From positions 141,762,277 to 141,826,276 of the forward strand of contig OX352761.1 in the NCBI GenBank assembly GCA_947095585.1: 64,000 nt of DNA, written 5' to 3'. The translations under genes and the position numbers were made by a program. The notes beneath the pieces were generated by a model. It had not been told where the DNA came from. It made no database searches and worked only from the letters and a program-made list of their open reading frames with translations. This document shows positions 12,555 through 24,130 of this stretch, in pieces. Every line of letters starts with the position of its first letter. Position 1 is the first letter of the stretch. The DNA comes from Nephrocerus scutellatus (taxonomy: Eukaryota > Arthropoda > Insecta > Diptera > Pipunculidae).

Positions 12555-12590
12555 TATAAATCATCAGCGTTGAAACGGGTTCCATCAGTT
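12555..12590 (+). promoter_or_regulatory. TATA/Inr promoter of the gene at 12613
   Basis: TATAAA at 12555-12560 and a consensus initiator TCAGTT at 12585-12590 put +1 at 12587, 32 bp from the TATA box. The resulting 5' UTR is only 26 nt. Such a compact leader with a strong TATA is common in highly expressed, tissue-specific fly genes for secreted structural proteins. Confidence 0.65.
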
Positions 12591-12612
12591 CGTTGTGAAC
12601 CATCTCTCTACG

Positions 12613-13187
12613 ATGAACGCCCTGCAGCTGCAAGTTATCGGAATTTTAGCGATTTTTACTTTCGTTGGTACTGTTACTGAGCCTATGGCTGCAAGTTATT
12701 ATTTTTTTCTTTTTTTCTAAGTGGAAACCTTTTTTGTTTCGTTCAAGCTGGCGAAGTAATCACATTTAAACCGTTTGTCAGGAGTCGTTACAGTTTACGG
12801 AAAAGGACGCGAACTACCACACCAACGACTAAGGATACTGAAAATTTGCGAACGGAAAATCCCGAATTGAAAAGACTAAACTTGAACTATCACCAAATGA
12901 CAACTTCATATCTACACACTGCAGCGCCGGTAGATGTAGGTGTCCAGGACAGCAAAAACTGGGATTCAAAAGTGAATAAAAATACCCTTGAGCATACAAC
13001 TGCTAGATTAATTTTGGTTCCAACTGCTCCAACCAAAATTGAAGGAGAAACAGAGCCAACAGTGACAATAGCGGCAAATCGAATTTTCGTTGCTACAACA
13101 AATCGTTTGAATAACTCAACTTCACAAACAGATTGGTCGTATGATTATTATGGAGCCGGGGGATCTGAGGATGAGGACAGAAAATGA
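12613..13187 (+). CDS. Small secreted protein, unrecognised
   Basis: Two exons: 12613-12667 and 12748-13187, joined in phase 1, 164 residues. The start follows a 26-nt leader from a clear promoter. The spliced N-terminus reads MNALQLQVIGILAIFTFVAG, a textbook signal peptide with likely cleavage after Ala-Gly. An alternative donor at 12691 would keep the frame but add EPMAAT-like residues; its splice consensus is weaker. The mature protein has a short basic patch (RSRYSLRKRTRT), then Thr/Asn-rich low-complexity sequence and a short Tyr/acidic tail (YDYYGAGGSEDED). There are no cysteines in the mature part and no recognised domain. An AATAAA lies at 13371-13376. It lies in the same orientation as the secreted gene at 8746, and both have TATA promoters and split signal peptides, so they may be distant relatives or co-expressed. 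No function is assigned. Confidence 0.7.
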
Positions 13188-14083
13188 ATACTGCACGATT
13201 ATTTTTATCATTAAGCACAAAAAAATCATTTTTACTCGTATCAGACATTTTAGTTTACAATTATTTACAACTTTCTATACTCCAACTCAAAAATGTGTTA
13301 GACTATTGTTTTCATAGGTTCTCTAATACAAATTATATTGCAAAATTCAATGTGAACAACTTACACTGCAAATAAAATACTTGTACTCGTACTTATGTGT
13401 ACTTAGTGGACGCCGTGGCTCAGTGGAAATGAGCATGTCTACTGAGCAGGGGGTTCGTGGTTCGAATCCCAGTAAGACCAAAAGTATTTTTCACGGTGTC
13501 CCACCTCTCGCGAATGGGTGACAAACGTTCCGAGAGTTATAACTTGTCACGGAAAGTTTCTCAATTCGCCGTTCGGATCCGACCTTAAATTGTAGGTCCC
13601 TTCCATTTGGGGAACACCGGCGTTTATGCGGTGTTGTTGTATAATAAAGGTGCGTGCGCTTTTATAGGTTTCATTAGCGTTGTTTATCTGAGCTTTCAAA
13701 GCAATACATCTACACGTAATACAAACATTATTTTTCTTCAAATAATCAATCGAACTTAGTTGCAATTAAGTATGTACTTGATAAATGGAACGCAACTTAT
13801 AGATTGCAAAGAAATACAACTACACATGAACAAGAGTACAAGAAGTATTGATATGGTTTGAAATGCCTAATTGAACACGGCAGTTGGAGGTAAATTTTTA
13901 GATTTTTATTACCAAAGACTAGAACCAAAGTTTTCAATTATTTTAGAAATCTAAAAATTTTTATTTTGCAATAAAACGTGTGATGTAAAATATTTGAATG
14001 TATGCGTAAGTCATAATGACAGCAAAGCCAAGGTTTGTTTTATTCAACAAAAACTTTCCGTAGAGTGCGATTAGTGCGAGAAA
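13188..14083. other. Intergenic, 3' UTR plus SINE
   Basis: Holds the 3' UTR of the preceding gene with AATAAA at 13371, the tRNA-derived SINE at 13405-13640, and then AT-rich sequence up to the Pcd start with nothing else recognisable. Confidence 0.6.
13405..13640 (+). mobile_element. tRNA-derived SINE
   Basis: A polymerase III A box, TGGCTCAGTGG (13416-13426), and a B box, GGTTCGAATCC (13459-13469), sit 32 bp apart, as in a tRNA. The arms do not pair into a cloverleaf acceptor stem, so this is a tRNA-derived head, not a working tRNA gene. It is followed by a unique body (about 13480-13640). The central body block 'caattcgccgttcggatcc' recurs in inverted orientation at 41195-41275, proving that the body is dispersed. 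Confidence 0.75.
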
Positions 14084-15861
14084 ATGTTTTCCTCTGCAAT
14101 TACTAGAAGTATTTGTATTTTAAATAAATTACATAGAATTGCGTTGCCACATCATTGCATTTGCAACTGGTCTTCTACTAATGCAAACCGAACATGGAAT
14201 CCAACTTCATCACCTCTTCAATCAATTTTCGGTTCTTCGACGAAGCCGTCGACACAGAAAATTATCTGGAATCGTTGGTAAGACATACAGATATTTTACA
14301 CGGCAGGCAAAAAAATAAATTAGAATAAATTAACTATAGAACAGCGTCAAATGTATAGTGGGATTAAAAATCATTTCTAATCTAGCTTATCTGGATTCAG
14401 CTGTTTTAATTATTTATTTCGCTGCCTGCTGATCGAATGTAATAAAAGTGAACGTATCACAAATGTTCGAAGCCACACTTTGTTTTCAGTTTTAAAGCAA
14501 CCGGACAACGCAGCGCAAGTACCAGCGTCTCAAAAGCAACTAAAATACTCAAGAAAATGGTAAGTTGGGCGGCGCGCAGCAATTTTCATGTTGTGTGAAA
14601 AAAAATCAATAAAACTCTACTTGTTGCTTGTTGATACCCACCCATCTTCTTAAAATTTTCAATTGAAACTATTTGCGTTTTGCATCCTACTATATGGATG
14701 ACTGGAATCTCTTTCCCTATCTGCTTTTCTTCTTCAAAGTTCATGTTTCGAGCGATAAACTCTTAAACACAAAAGTTCATATTTATATCAGAAAGAAGGG
14801 CAAATTTAAAATTTTTTTGATGGTTAGAAAAGTGAAAGTTTACTTACGTGTGCGGGTTCTGTGATAAGTTCAAATAATTTAAATCATGCATTCTTAATTC
14901 TAGTTATACCAAATATATATGAATATATTGGGTATGGGTGTTTAAATATTGCTTATCCAAAACACAGCATACATATGCATACTCGATTACCTACATACTT
15001 AAAGTTGATCATTCTATATTTACTGGTCTGAAATTTGTTAACGTGATTTACAAATAATAAAAATAAAAACCAAACCTGATTTTGTTAAAACGCAAGCAAA
15101 ATTTCATTCCTTACCAGTAGGTCCACCTTTTTTCATATTATTGAATAATTTTATAAAAGTTATCTGGTCAAATTATTGTATAGGCATTCTTTTTTCTAAT
15201 TCAAAGTAATGTAGGACTTTTTGTTGTTTTAGAGGATAAACGATGAGCTAACATGTGTTTCTTGGAATTCACAACAGTACCTACTGTTGGTAATTTGAAT
15301 ACATTTACGTCTCGTTATAAAAAATTGCAATTGTTGAATTTTTCCTTGCCTTTCCGAAATGAAGATTTATTTCAGCCATCTTAAATAAGTCAGTAAAATC
15401 ATCCTAATTGACAAAAAAATCAAAATAAAAACTGTGTCTTTGTCACAAATAAGTAACTAACTTCGAGAGCAGACTTTGAATCCACAAATAATTCTTCATT
15501 TCGGAAGGGGCTTTTGTAGAGGAATTTAATTATAACTTAAAATTTTTCTGATCGTTCGCAGACTAAACTTACCGAACAGGAACGAAATGAACAACTACAG
15601 CCCCTCCTAAATGTTGGCTGGTCAATGGTCAATGGCCGTGATGCCATCTACAAGGAATATTTGTTCAAAGACTTTAACCAGGCATTCAGTTTTATGTGTG
15701 GTGTCGCATTATTAGCTGAAAAACTCAACCACCATCCTGAGTGGTTTAATGTTTACAACAAGGTGCAAATAACCATGTCCACCCATGATGTTGGTGGGCT
15801 TAGTACCAAGGATATTCGCGTTGCTAACTACATGGAGCAGCAGGCTAAGAGATTTCTGTGA
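14084..15861 (+). CDS. Pcd: Pterin-4a-carbinolamine dehydratase
   Basis: The enzyme dehydrates 4a-hydroxytetrahydropterin to recycle tetrahydrobiopterin for aromatic amino-acid hydroxylases; the vertebrate homologue also dimerises HNF1. Exons 14084-14277, 14490-14559 and 15562-15861 join in phase and encode 187 residues. The C-terminal ~100 residues are the complete DCoH fold, with the active-site motif EKLNHHPEWFNVYNKV and the downstream His-Asp (STHDVGG). The first ~87 residues are an extension: a basic, Ser/Leu-rich start (MFSSAITRSICILNKLHR) that looks like a mitochondrial presequence. The canonical ~100-residue enzyme would begin at the Met that is exactly the last codon of exon 2 (14557), so a transcript starting within or near exon 2 would give a short cytosolic form. 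AATAAA signals follow at 15866 and 15883. It is convergent with Naa40. Confidence 0.92.
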
Positions 15862-15926
15862 ACTAAATAAAATGCCGACACAAATAAATTAAAAAAAAAA
15901 TAACAAATATTTGTTACTTTATTTGA
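15862..15926. terminator. Shared 3' region of convergent Pcd and Naa40
   Basis: Only 57 bp separate the two stop codons. On the plus strand AATAAA occurs at 15866-15871 and 15883-15888, before an A run. On the minus strand the Naa40 stop codon is embedded in AATAAA (codons AAA TAA followed by A). Either transcript must therefore run into the other gene's 3' end, giving overlapping antisense tails. Confidence 0.7.
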
Positions 15927-16738
15927 TTCTCCTACTTAAAATTTCGTACTCAGCATTTTCGAGAACATCAGGCGAAGAGTCGTCCAAGACGAATCCGATA
16001 GATTTAAAGAAAGACATTGCATCAGTATTGTTTTTTAAAACGGTCAGCACGACTTTTTCCATCTGCCAATGTTTCGCGCATCGTACTAAGGCGGTCATTA
16101 TGAATGTTCCTAATCCCTGACGTTGTGAAGATTTCTCAATTTGCAGTTCATAGCTAAGACGATAAAGACAAGGATTATATGGTTATGAGTAGTTAGTGGA
16201 CATTTAGTGCTATTTCATCTTGAACGGAACATGACCGACTCAAGTTATGAACTGAGCCGTCGTTCATAATTTCAGTACAAATTTGAGTTGGATTACAGGT
16301 TTCACTCTGTCATAATTTTAGTTCAACATGCAAAACCCAAACCCAAAACATTACTCACCAATACAACACACTCGATCCGTAATCGAAATCAAAGCGAAAC
16401 ATCGCATAAGCCACCGATTGTCGTGTTTTGTCATCAACTGCAATCAGATACCTTGCCCAGTTTTTGTTTAAATCGTTTTGCTTTATTTTGGGCTGCCATC
16501 CCAAGGCGCATGCTTTGTAGAATGGCCCAACATTCTTTTCGGCCAGTTTAAAAGCCCATTTTAAAGTTTTCGAATCCATGTCAGCTTTTGTTTTGCAACA
16601 AATTTTGTAGTTACAGCCAGGACCAGCAGCAGAATATGTACTAATATCTGTGAATTCCTCGAATGGATTTCTTGCACGAGAAGCCTTTTCAATAGCTTTT
16701 TGTTGAAATGCCGCAGACATTTCATCTACGTTCGTCAT
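15919..16738 (-). CDS. Naa40: N-alpha-acetyltransferase 40 (NatD)
   Basis: Naa40 acetylates the N-terminal Ser of histones H4 and H2A. Two exons on the minus strand, 16738-16359 and 16153-15919, joined in phase 2, give 204 residues. The start MTNVDEMSAAFQQKA precedes the helical N-terminal segment typical of NatD. The GNAT fold is recognised from WARYLIAVDD, then FRFDFDYGSSVLYCYELQIE (beta4) and the acetyl-CoA loop SQRQGLGTFIM (Q/R-x-x-G-x-G) at about residues 137-147, which spans the exon 2 start. The C-terminal strands VVLTVLKNNDAMSFFKSIGF complete the fold. The donor GTGAGT is strong. No missing residues are apparent. Confidence 0.9.
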
Positions 16739-18498
16739 ATCTATTCTTTAAAATTTAAACTGACTTTCAAGTAAATAAATAACTTTTACAAAATAATTCA
16801 TGAAAACATTTAACGCGCGAAAGTGTAGTTTCGACTTGTGACTTGCGAGCGTGAACCGTCAATGTGAAATTTGTTAAAATACGTGCTAGTCAAAGCATTG
16901 CCATATGACAAAAATAGATACGACAGTATATCAACGAATTTTCAATTCTCCAACAAACAATTATATTGATGAACATTTTTAGGAAACATATATAGTCTAC
17001 TATTATTAACAATAAAAAACCATACAATTTATAAAAAAATTCGACTATTGTTTTTCGTTTTGTTGTCACCAGAGTTTTGAAGTCGTTAAAAACGTAATAA
17101 ACTATGCCAAAAAATACATCTTACATAGAGTTTTACTTTTGTATATAGATTTATCGTTTACTGTAAACGGTAACGAAATACACAACAGTTATTAATAAAA
17201 ATTGATTTTTAGTTTAAAACGTTCAGAATGAACTCATTTGAATTTAATTTGAAATGAAAGGACCAGCTAAAAAAAAGTAAATACATTGACTACGCACTTA
17301 CCAAATGACAATAATACGTAGTCAATGTTGTAAAAGTAGTTGATAATTTTTTCACATAGGTTAACAACTCTGGTTGTCGCTACAAAATACACAATTCAAT
17401 AATTAGTTTATATGACTCTTTGTGGCATCGCCTTTTTAAGGTTAATAGCAACTTGTGAGAATTGATTGACATATGATGTTGTTTCAATTCATATTAGCTG
17501 TATTTTATTGAATTCGAATTGGGAATTACAACAACAATTGCACTGTCGAATTCCTTCTTTGGAATTTGAAAACCTGCTGTTTGGCTGGTTTTGACATTCG
17601 AATTCGTATTCGGATTCCAAATAAAATACAGCTATTAAGAGTTTGTACAAATTAATTTAGGGGGTCGATTATGTAAGCATTTCGACCTTCGAATGATGTC
17701 ACATTTGTCAACATTTCGACTAAAAGCGAGTTCGAAAAATTTTTGTCGTACATGTTTCAATTATTGTGATATGTCAAAATTTCGGCTTGTTGTAGATAAA
17801 TCGGCCCAGATTAGTCGTACAAATGTCAAAGCTACCAGCATGGCCAGCATAAAAATTATATAAAAACATCAAGAGGGAATAGAGCTTTGCAAAGCGGTCC
17901 AGAAATGTAAGACTAAAGAATCTATTTACAGTACGTCCTAAGATAGCCTTGATAAATAAGGTCTTTTCTATTATAGCGTGCCGGGTCGAGTTCAAATGAG
18001 CTTCACTGAAATAATCAGTTCGAAATTTCAACACAAGTCCAACTCAAACTCTCTGCTGTTGAAGCAAGAAAAAAATTTATTCATAAGAGTGGACGGTGAG
18101 CGAAAATAATCGTCACATTAACAAGGTTGATCCGGGTACGTGGATGCCTAGAAAAAAAACAGCACCAAAAAAGAACTTAGTCTAAGTTACTACTACGGCT
18201 CTTCGCTATTTATATTTTAAAATTAAGACAAGACAGCTGCCGTTTTTACTAAATAACGAAATTAAATTGCAATTTTATAATTTAATGGCCATTAAGTGAT
18301 TAGTAAATAACAGGAAACAACTTTTTATAAGCTTTAACTTTCATGTTTTATGTAATTCTGTGTGTATAGTTTATACTTTATACATTACTATTTATAATTA
18401 TTTGCTGTCAATATTTTATATTTCGCAGATTCAAGTTTCGCTTGGCTTACGTTTCAAAAGCATGACGAAAACTTGCGTTATCTCGTTCATATCTTGAT
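16739..18498. other. Intergenic stretch with a MITE
   Basis: Lies between the Naa40 start and the CD98hc stop. Apart from the MITE at 17496-17633 and a small 11-bp inverted repeat (cattgactacg, near 17280-17330), I see only AT-rich unique sequence. A minus-strand 86-codon frame at 17774-18034 has no recognisable features. Confidence 0.55.
17496..17633 (+). mobile_element. MITE, AGCTGTATTTTATT family, copy 1
   Basis: The 138-bp element begins AGCTGTATTTTATTGAATTC and ends with the inverted complement CCAAATAAAATACAGCT. It is flanked on both sides by ATT, a possible 3-bp target-site duplication. A second, inverted copy of 148 bp lies at 41724-41871, flanked by AAA on both sides, with a 9-bp internal insertion. 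It has no coding capacity. Confidence 0.85.
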
Positions 18499-21400
18499 TT
18501 ATCCTGATTTTACAGGAACATACGTTAAAATTAAAGTTGCGTAAGGAGACACGGTAATTAGGTCTGTCATAACTTTAGATCTGAAACATAGATTTTTAGC
18601 ATTTCTGAAAACAAATGAAATATCAAAGTACCAATATAACTTACTTTACTGTAACGTCGGTGATATTGTAATTTTCACTCATCACATCAACAGTCATCTT
18701 ATCGGGCAGACCAATGCCAGTGAAGTTGCCTGTTTTTACCGAATCAGTCGGATTAAATGCGACAAAGTATCCAGGATTGCCAGACTTAATCCTAGAGTGA
18801 AAAAGTTAAAAAATTTATATTCACATAAATTAAAGAATTATATATAAACTATCGATTTAAAAACTTTCGAGTTTAAATAATGACTAATCAATATTTACCT
18901 CTGCCTAATATATGTGATTAGGAAACAATTCCAAAAGTAAGATTGGAAAATAAAATATGTTTTGGTAAATTATTTATTACCTAAATTAAGTAGTTGCAGT
19001 AGCATATAAAATATTTTAAAATTCTAAACAACTTACCGTGAATAAGCGACTATTTCATCTGACTGATATAAATCAAAGTCTCCATGCATGTATGATGAAG
19101 ATAAACGCAAGTGATCGATGTGTTGTAGGGTGGAGTCTGAAATATTTTGATATGCGTCTGACAAAGACGGAATAACAGGAACGCCGGGCAATAGCGACAT
19201 GAACAAGCTGTAGGCAGAGGGAGCAACAATTTTATCATCAGCATCTTCGTAAACCCATTGCAACCACGTTCCGTTGCCCGCAGATCGCATCGTATTTTGC
19301 AATTCGTTGTACAAATTCTTGCCATTGGGTGATATTAACGAATGGGCAAATCGGCCGTATATGGGTAAATCAATTCCCAACTCTGAAGTTTTTGTCAGGT
19401 ATACTTCCGGACGAATAGTGTCTTCATTTACCGAAAGGAATGCTTCGGTAGAGGCATTCTTAACAACCACCATATATTCGTAGAGAACATCACCGAGTCC
19501 TTCTTGGAATGTTGTTTTTGAATGTGTCCAGAATCCGTATTGAGTGTGGATGAATTTGGGATCATCGCTTGGCACCTCATCTTCAATGTTTTTAGTCAAC
19601 AAGAAATATTTTGTGTTCTTGAAACGAAAGCCTTTGACGCCGAGATGTATTAAGTGCTCGAGGACTTCACTAAGCTCCTTCTTAACAATGCTATCATTCA
19701 TATGCAAGTCGTAAAGTCCGTCGCCGAATTGACTAAGAACAAAGTGTCCCGTTTGCACCTCAGACCAAGCGGATCCATTCACAGTAGATAACCAATTGTT
19801 AGGTACCTCCGCCGATTCCAACCAAATAAATGCGGAACGCTTGCTTTTATCGCTAAGTGCATTTTTCATCAAATTCGATTCTTTTGTCACATAATTTGGT
19901 GTTATATCGAGAATAACATTGACGGCAGAATCTTTGTAGGTATTAATAAGGGATTTGATCTTTTCTTCAACTACTGGATCTTTTACAGAATACGTTTCTT
20001 CTGCAAGCAACTCGTAAATTACACCGCTGGCACGCATACGCTTGGCTGCATCCACATCAGAAGCAACCGCTTTAATAGATTTGCATTTTGCCAACGGACC
20101 TTGCTTGTACCATGGCAATGGTGTTGGCGCTGCACATTTGGGAGCATTGATAATAATAAGAATGGCTCCAACCAACATTGCAACCCAAATGCCCCAGAAT
20201 AACACAAAAAAAATCCATCGCAAACGAACCCAAAATGGGTCGTTGGCGTATTTCATCAACTCATCCTTTGTCATGCCAGTAAAGGTCTAGTATACGAAGA
20301 AGAGAGAATATCACAATTAAATGGTGGAACTTGTAGGTGTAAAAATAAAGGAAAAAACCCCTATGCGCAGAAAAAATTAAAAATGAAATGGAAATGGAAA
20401 GTATCCTTACCGAGGCAGTTACCTGTGTACATGTTCGTATTCGTAACAGGAACAGGATAAAAATGTTTAATTTACTTTATAAAGAATACTTTAAGGTACA
20501 TAACAATGCTACCTACCTTTGTATTAACAGTTCCAATGTCAATTTTTGCATCGCCATTTTGGTGGTCTCCCTTTATAAACTTAACTTCATCGCATTTCTC
20601 AGCTAACTTTTCATTGTCATTGGAACCCAGCATTTGCTCATCAGCTCCATCGTTGATTGTATCTTCCTCTTGGACCATTTTTGTATCACCGTTTAATTGT
20701 TGCTTCTTAGAAGATTCTGATTCGACTATATTCGTTCGGGTCGAAAAATATTTACCAAAAACCAAAAAAATCGTATATTGTATGAGGATTTATCAGAAAA
20801 ATAATCGCGATGTGTGCTGCTGCGCTCACTAAATATGGCAATCTCTATAAACTCAAACCAGAGGGTACAAGTTTATGTACACATCTGTAATGCAGCTTGA
20901 ATTGATACCGATTACCTCCTTATATACATACTACATACATTTGATAGCCATTTTCCATTTGATTTCAAGTGCAAGGTCAAGTACTTGTACTGGGTGGGCC
21001 AAAAGTCACCATGGGGATTAAAAATTTAATAACTTTTTTGTATAACATCTGGAGAAAAATTAATAGAGATTCACAATTGAACAAAGAACCAGAAAAATAA
21101 AAGAAAATAACTTTATTCCAAATCTGATTATGAGTGATGAAGCTCATTTTTACTTGTATGGCTTTGTCAATACGTAGAATTGTAAGTTCTGGGGTTCTGA
21201 AAATCCGAGAGCCGTTTATCAGCACCAATTGCACCCCATCGGTTCGTGGGTATGTATGGCTGATTATTACGGCTGAACCACTGAACTCCAACTTTCCAAC
21301 TTATACTCGCACCATATATTCGTGTGGTGCTCCAGATTGTTTTTTCTTGCGTTAGAACCACCCAGGGGGCGTTAGGATCAGTGGGCGTGGCGTCAGTGTG

Positions 21401-22620
21401 AGGGTGTTAACTTGGCGGGGGTCAGTGGGATGAGCTGGGAAACGCCGGATATTTGCGCTTGTATTTTATAAAACAAAACAAAATAAAAAAATGTATGAAT
21501 GAAAAAGTTATTAAATTTTTAGACCCCATGGTGACTTTTGGCCCACCCTGTATAAATGGGACGACAAGATAATGGAACGTAGAAGAGGGATTAAAAAATC
21601 GACTTGGTATGAAAATGAATTACCACAGCTTCTTGTATAATTCACTAAAATTTGTTTAATGGTTTTTTTTTCTAATTTAAAAAATAATATATCCATTGAC
21701 AAACAGCAATTGAATGCCAATGAATTACTTTTAAAACTTTTTTTACCAAATTCCTGCAAACTCAAACTAAAGATGTAGAATGACGTCACCTTATTATGCA
21801 GGCTACCGATTAAATGCAAATTTTAAACAAATATTGTGTAGTTTCCAAGTTTTTTGAAAAATATATACGTGATGATACATAATTTCAGTACACGAGTGCC
21901 TAGTGATTGCTCAAAATTATTTTGTAGGTACATAATCTGATAAAATTATTTATATAACAAATCAGTAACTCGCAACAGCGCAACATTAAAAAAAACACCA
22001 GCCTGCCAACCAATCACTTGAAAGTGGAAATTAAGGCAGAAAAACAAATCCATCACAAAACCATGTTGGGTAGCTGTTGAATTATTATTAATTGGATACA
22101 ATTCAACGAATTATAGCTTAATAATGTGATATTCTGTGGAAGCGTAAATCATCATTTAAGATTTCCTGTCTATTCAAGTCGCAAAACGCAGATGCGAAGC
22201 ATGCATACATAGGCGTGACGCGTAGACAATTTTCCAGATAATCATAATAAAATTAATTAATCAAACGCAACCACTCAAAAATGTTGGTGGTGCCTTGAAA
22301 ATTCCAAGGGATTTCTTTGGTAATCGCTCCCAACGTATTCAAGCAAATTAAACAAAAATGTATTTAACTTCTCAACAAATTATTTATCGACAAATATTTA
22401 AAAAAGGGACCTTACCTTGTTCACCTAATTTTTTATCTTCAGTTTCAGTTGGTGTTAAGTTATCCTCTTTAATAGGCCTGTACACTTCCCTGATTTCTGC
22501 TCTTAAAGACTGAGCAATCCCTTTTTCTACAGTTACGTTGGCCGACGGAATACCTCCACAACCATTGACGTTGACGCTCACTTTCAAACTGCTCCTGCTA
22601 CTAAAATGCTTGTCGTCCAT
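18499..22620 (-). CDS. CD98hc: 4F2 cell-surface antigen heavy chain (SLC3A2)
   Basis: A type II membrane glycoprotein that pairs by a disulfide with LAT-type amino-acid transporters and brings them to the plasma membrane. Five minus-strand exons agree in phase: 22620-22416, 20725-20517, 20286-19037, 18791-18645 and 18580-18499, total 630 residues. Residues 1-161 are cytosolic, Glu/Lys/Asp-rich, ending MTKDELMKYANDPFWVRLRW; the single TM helix is about 162-186; Cys189 in INAPKC is positioned for the light-chain disulfide. The rest is an alpha-amylase-like TIM barrel (DVILDITPNYV, GVKGFRFKN) in which the catalytic acids are not evident, as expected for the family. The last exon supplies the C-terminal beta domain (SPYATLILTYVPVKSG). 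Without the last splice, the frame would stop after VTVK. Intron 1 holds a TIR element. A shorter form could start at Met in DTKMVQEED. Confidence 0.92.
20990..21550 (+). mobile_element. Tc1/mariner-type element, internally deleted
   Basis: TIRs of about 50 bp: left CTGGGTGGGCCAAAAGTCAC..., right the complement of CAGGGTGGGCCAAAAGTCAC..., bounded by TA on both sides. The 561-bp element retains a plus-strand transposase fragment with MSDEAHFYLYGFVNT then a stop, then ENPRAVYQHQLHP (about 21131-21240). The DEAHF block carries a catalytic Asp. It is related to the element at 57396. It lies in CD98hc intron 1. Confidence 0.8.
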
Positions 22621-23044
22621 TTTTTTCTTTTGTTGCGACAATCTCACGCGCTAATGTCAAACTAAGTGTAGCCAGAGTAAAAAAAATAAAAATAAAAAAA
22701 CTTAATTGAAAAAACGCCCAAATATTCCAAAATTTTATTTTTATGTATCTAGTGCGTTGAGTTGTTACATATTTTTAGCCTACATTGAGAAGATATATTT
22801 TGCTTTGCGACTATACTATCCTTTTTACAGTTAGTAAAGTACTTGTTACTTAAGGAAAACTCTCACAACGAAAAACTTAAGACTTTCAGAAATGTATGGA
22901 TTTTAGTTTTGACAAAAAATAAATTTTTGCTCGTTATGTTGGAAATCCATACAATCCTGTAAGTCTTAAGTATTCAGTTTGTCCATTCAGATCGAACAAT
23001 GCAACTCTAATGAATATTTTTAATGATTTTTTTCATTTCTTTAA

Positions 23045-23215
23045 ATTCTGTCTGTCTGTCGTTCGGTGGTGGACTCTTTAGATAAATTTTTAACCCACTT
23101 CCCAAAGCCCGATTTTACTTTGTACACAGGTGTGTTTTCGGATCTATTTGAATTTGGTATTGTTCGGACTACAGGATCGGGGGCTCCCATCCTACCCTTT
23201 TTTAAAAATCATGCC
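23045..23215 (+). repeat. Dispersed ACACATGTGT-type repeat, copy B
   Basis: A diverged copy: GTCTGTCTGTC segment, 'taacccacttcccaaagccc' core, then a degenerate acacaggtgtg box and a GC-rich 'gatcgggggctccca' box. Confidence 0.6.
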
Positions 23216-23552
23216 ATATAGCGGCTTCAGATCACGTCATACTATGAATGTATACAGCGCTGCTTTACGATTTATATTTTGAAAAAATAGTCTAAAACAC
23301 AAACCAAAAATAATAAATATAAATGAGGATGTACATCACATTTAGTATTTTATAATTGAGACTTATCCACTTATGAGAATATATAAAATGAGGCCCTCGA
23401 TGTACTGGATAGGCTCATGGTATACATACAAAATTTTAGATTGCATAACCTAATCTTTCTTATTTTCGCTAATAAGGTAGACAGACACAAATTAGATAAT
23501 CCATTACCGTGATTAATAACTTATTTATGCCTGTCTGGCTGTAGAAAAATTT

Positions 23553-23760
23553 TTAAATTCTCCATATTAACTTCGCGTGGCACGTCTGTCTGTGAGTCGT
23601 GGAATCTTGCGATAAATTTTTAACCATCTTCCCAAAGCCCATTGCAACTTCATGGCAACTGCAACTCATTGCAATCCATTGCAACTTTTCACACATGTGT
23701 ATTTCCGATGACAACAATTTCTATTAAAATCTGGGGCCCTCGTCTTAAAAATTAATTTCT
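23553..23760 (+). repeat. Dispersed ACACATGTGT-type repeat, copy C
   Basis: Opens aattctccatattaacttcg, has the 'cttcccaaagccc' core, and then a local 'attgcaact' triplication before cacatgtgtatttccgatg and the TTTCTATTAAAAT block. Confidence 0.7.
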
Positions 23761-23934
23761 TTAAATTTTATTCACATATCTCCGATTGGCAAACTTTTGA
23801 CGTGACAACGTTTCACCACAAGGGGGTGCATGTTCAAAAAGTAAAATGTTAAGTGATAGGCTGTTAATGCTCACACTGTTAAATGTCACACTTTTAAGTG
23901 AGACACTGTTAAATGTCACTATTTTGAGAACTAA

Positions 23935-24130
23935 GCAATTTCTCAAGCGATTCGTATGAAATTCGGTATGATGCACTAAGATGCGACCATAAGAATTTTT
24001 CCTATGGATATTCTGGGATCTGACCAATAGGGTCTTGAATTTTAACAAGCAATTTCTCAAGCGATTCGCATGAAATTCGGTATGTAGGACTAATATGCGA
24101 CTATAAGACATGTTCCTATGGAAATTTGGA
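23935..24130 (+). repeat. Tandem repeat, ~114-bp unit, two copies
   Basis: The unit start 'gcaatttctcaagcgattcg' occurs at 23935 and 24049. The unit continues through 'actaatatgcgac' and 'ttcctatgga' to 'gatctgaccaatagggtct'. The same unit, in the same orientation, forms a three-copy array at 58771-59070. Confidence 0.85.

Noticed and set aside
13410..13480. A tRNA gene
   Set aside because: A and B boxes are present but acceptor and anticodon stems do not pair, and a SINE body follows.
20977..21361. Minus-strand frames inside the TIR element in CD98hc intron 1
   Set aside because: Antisense of the plus-strand transposase remnant.
22621..22647. Upstream extension of CD98hc (RLSQQKKK)
   Set aside because: The extension would need a GTG start; the first ATG is at 22620.
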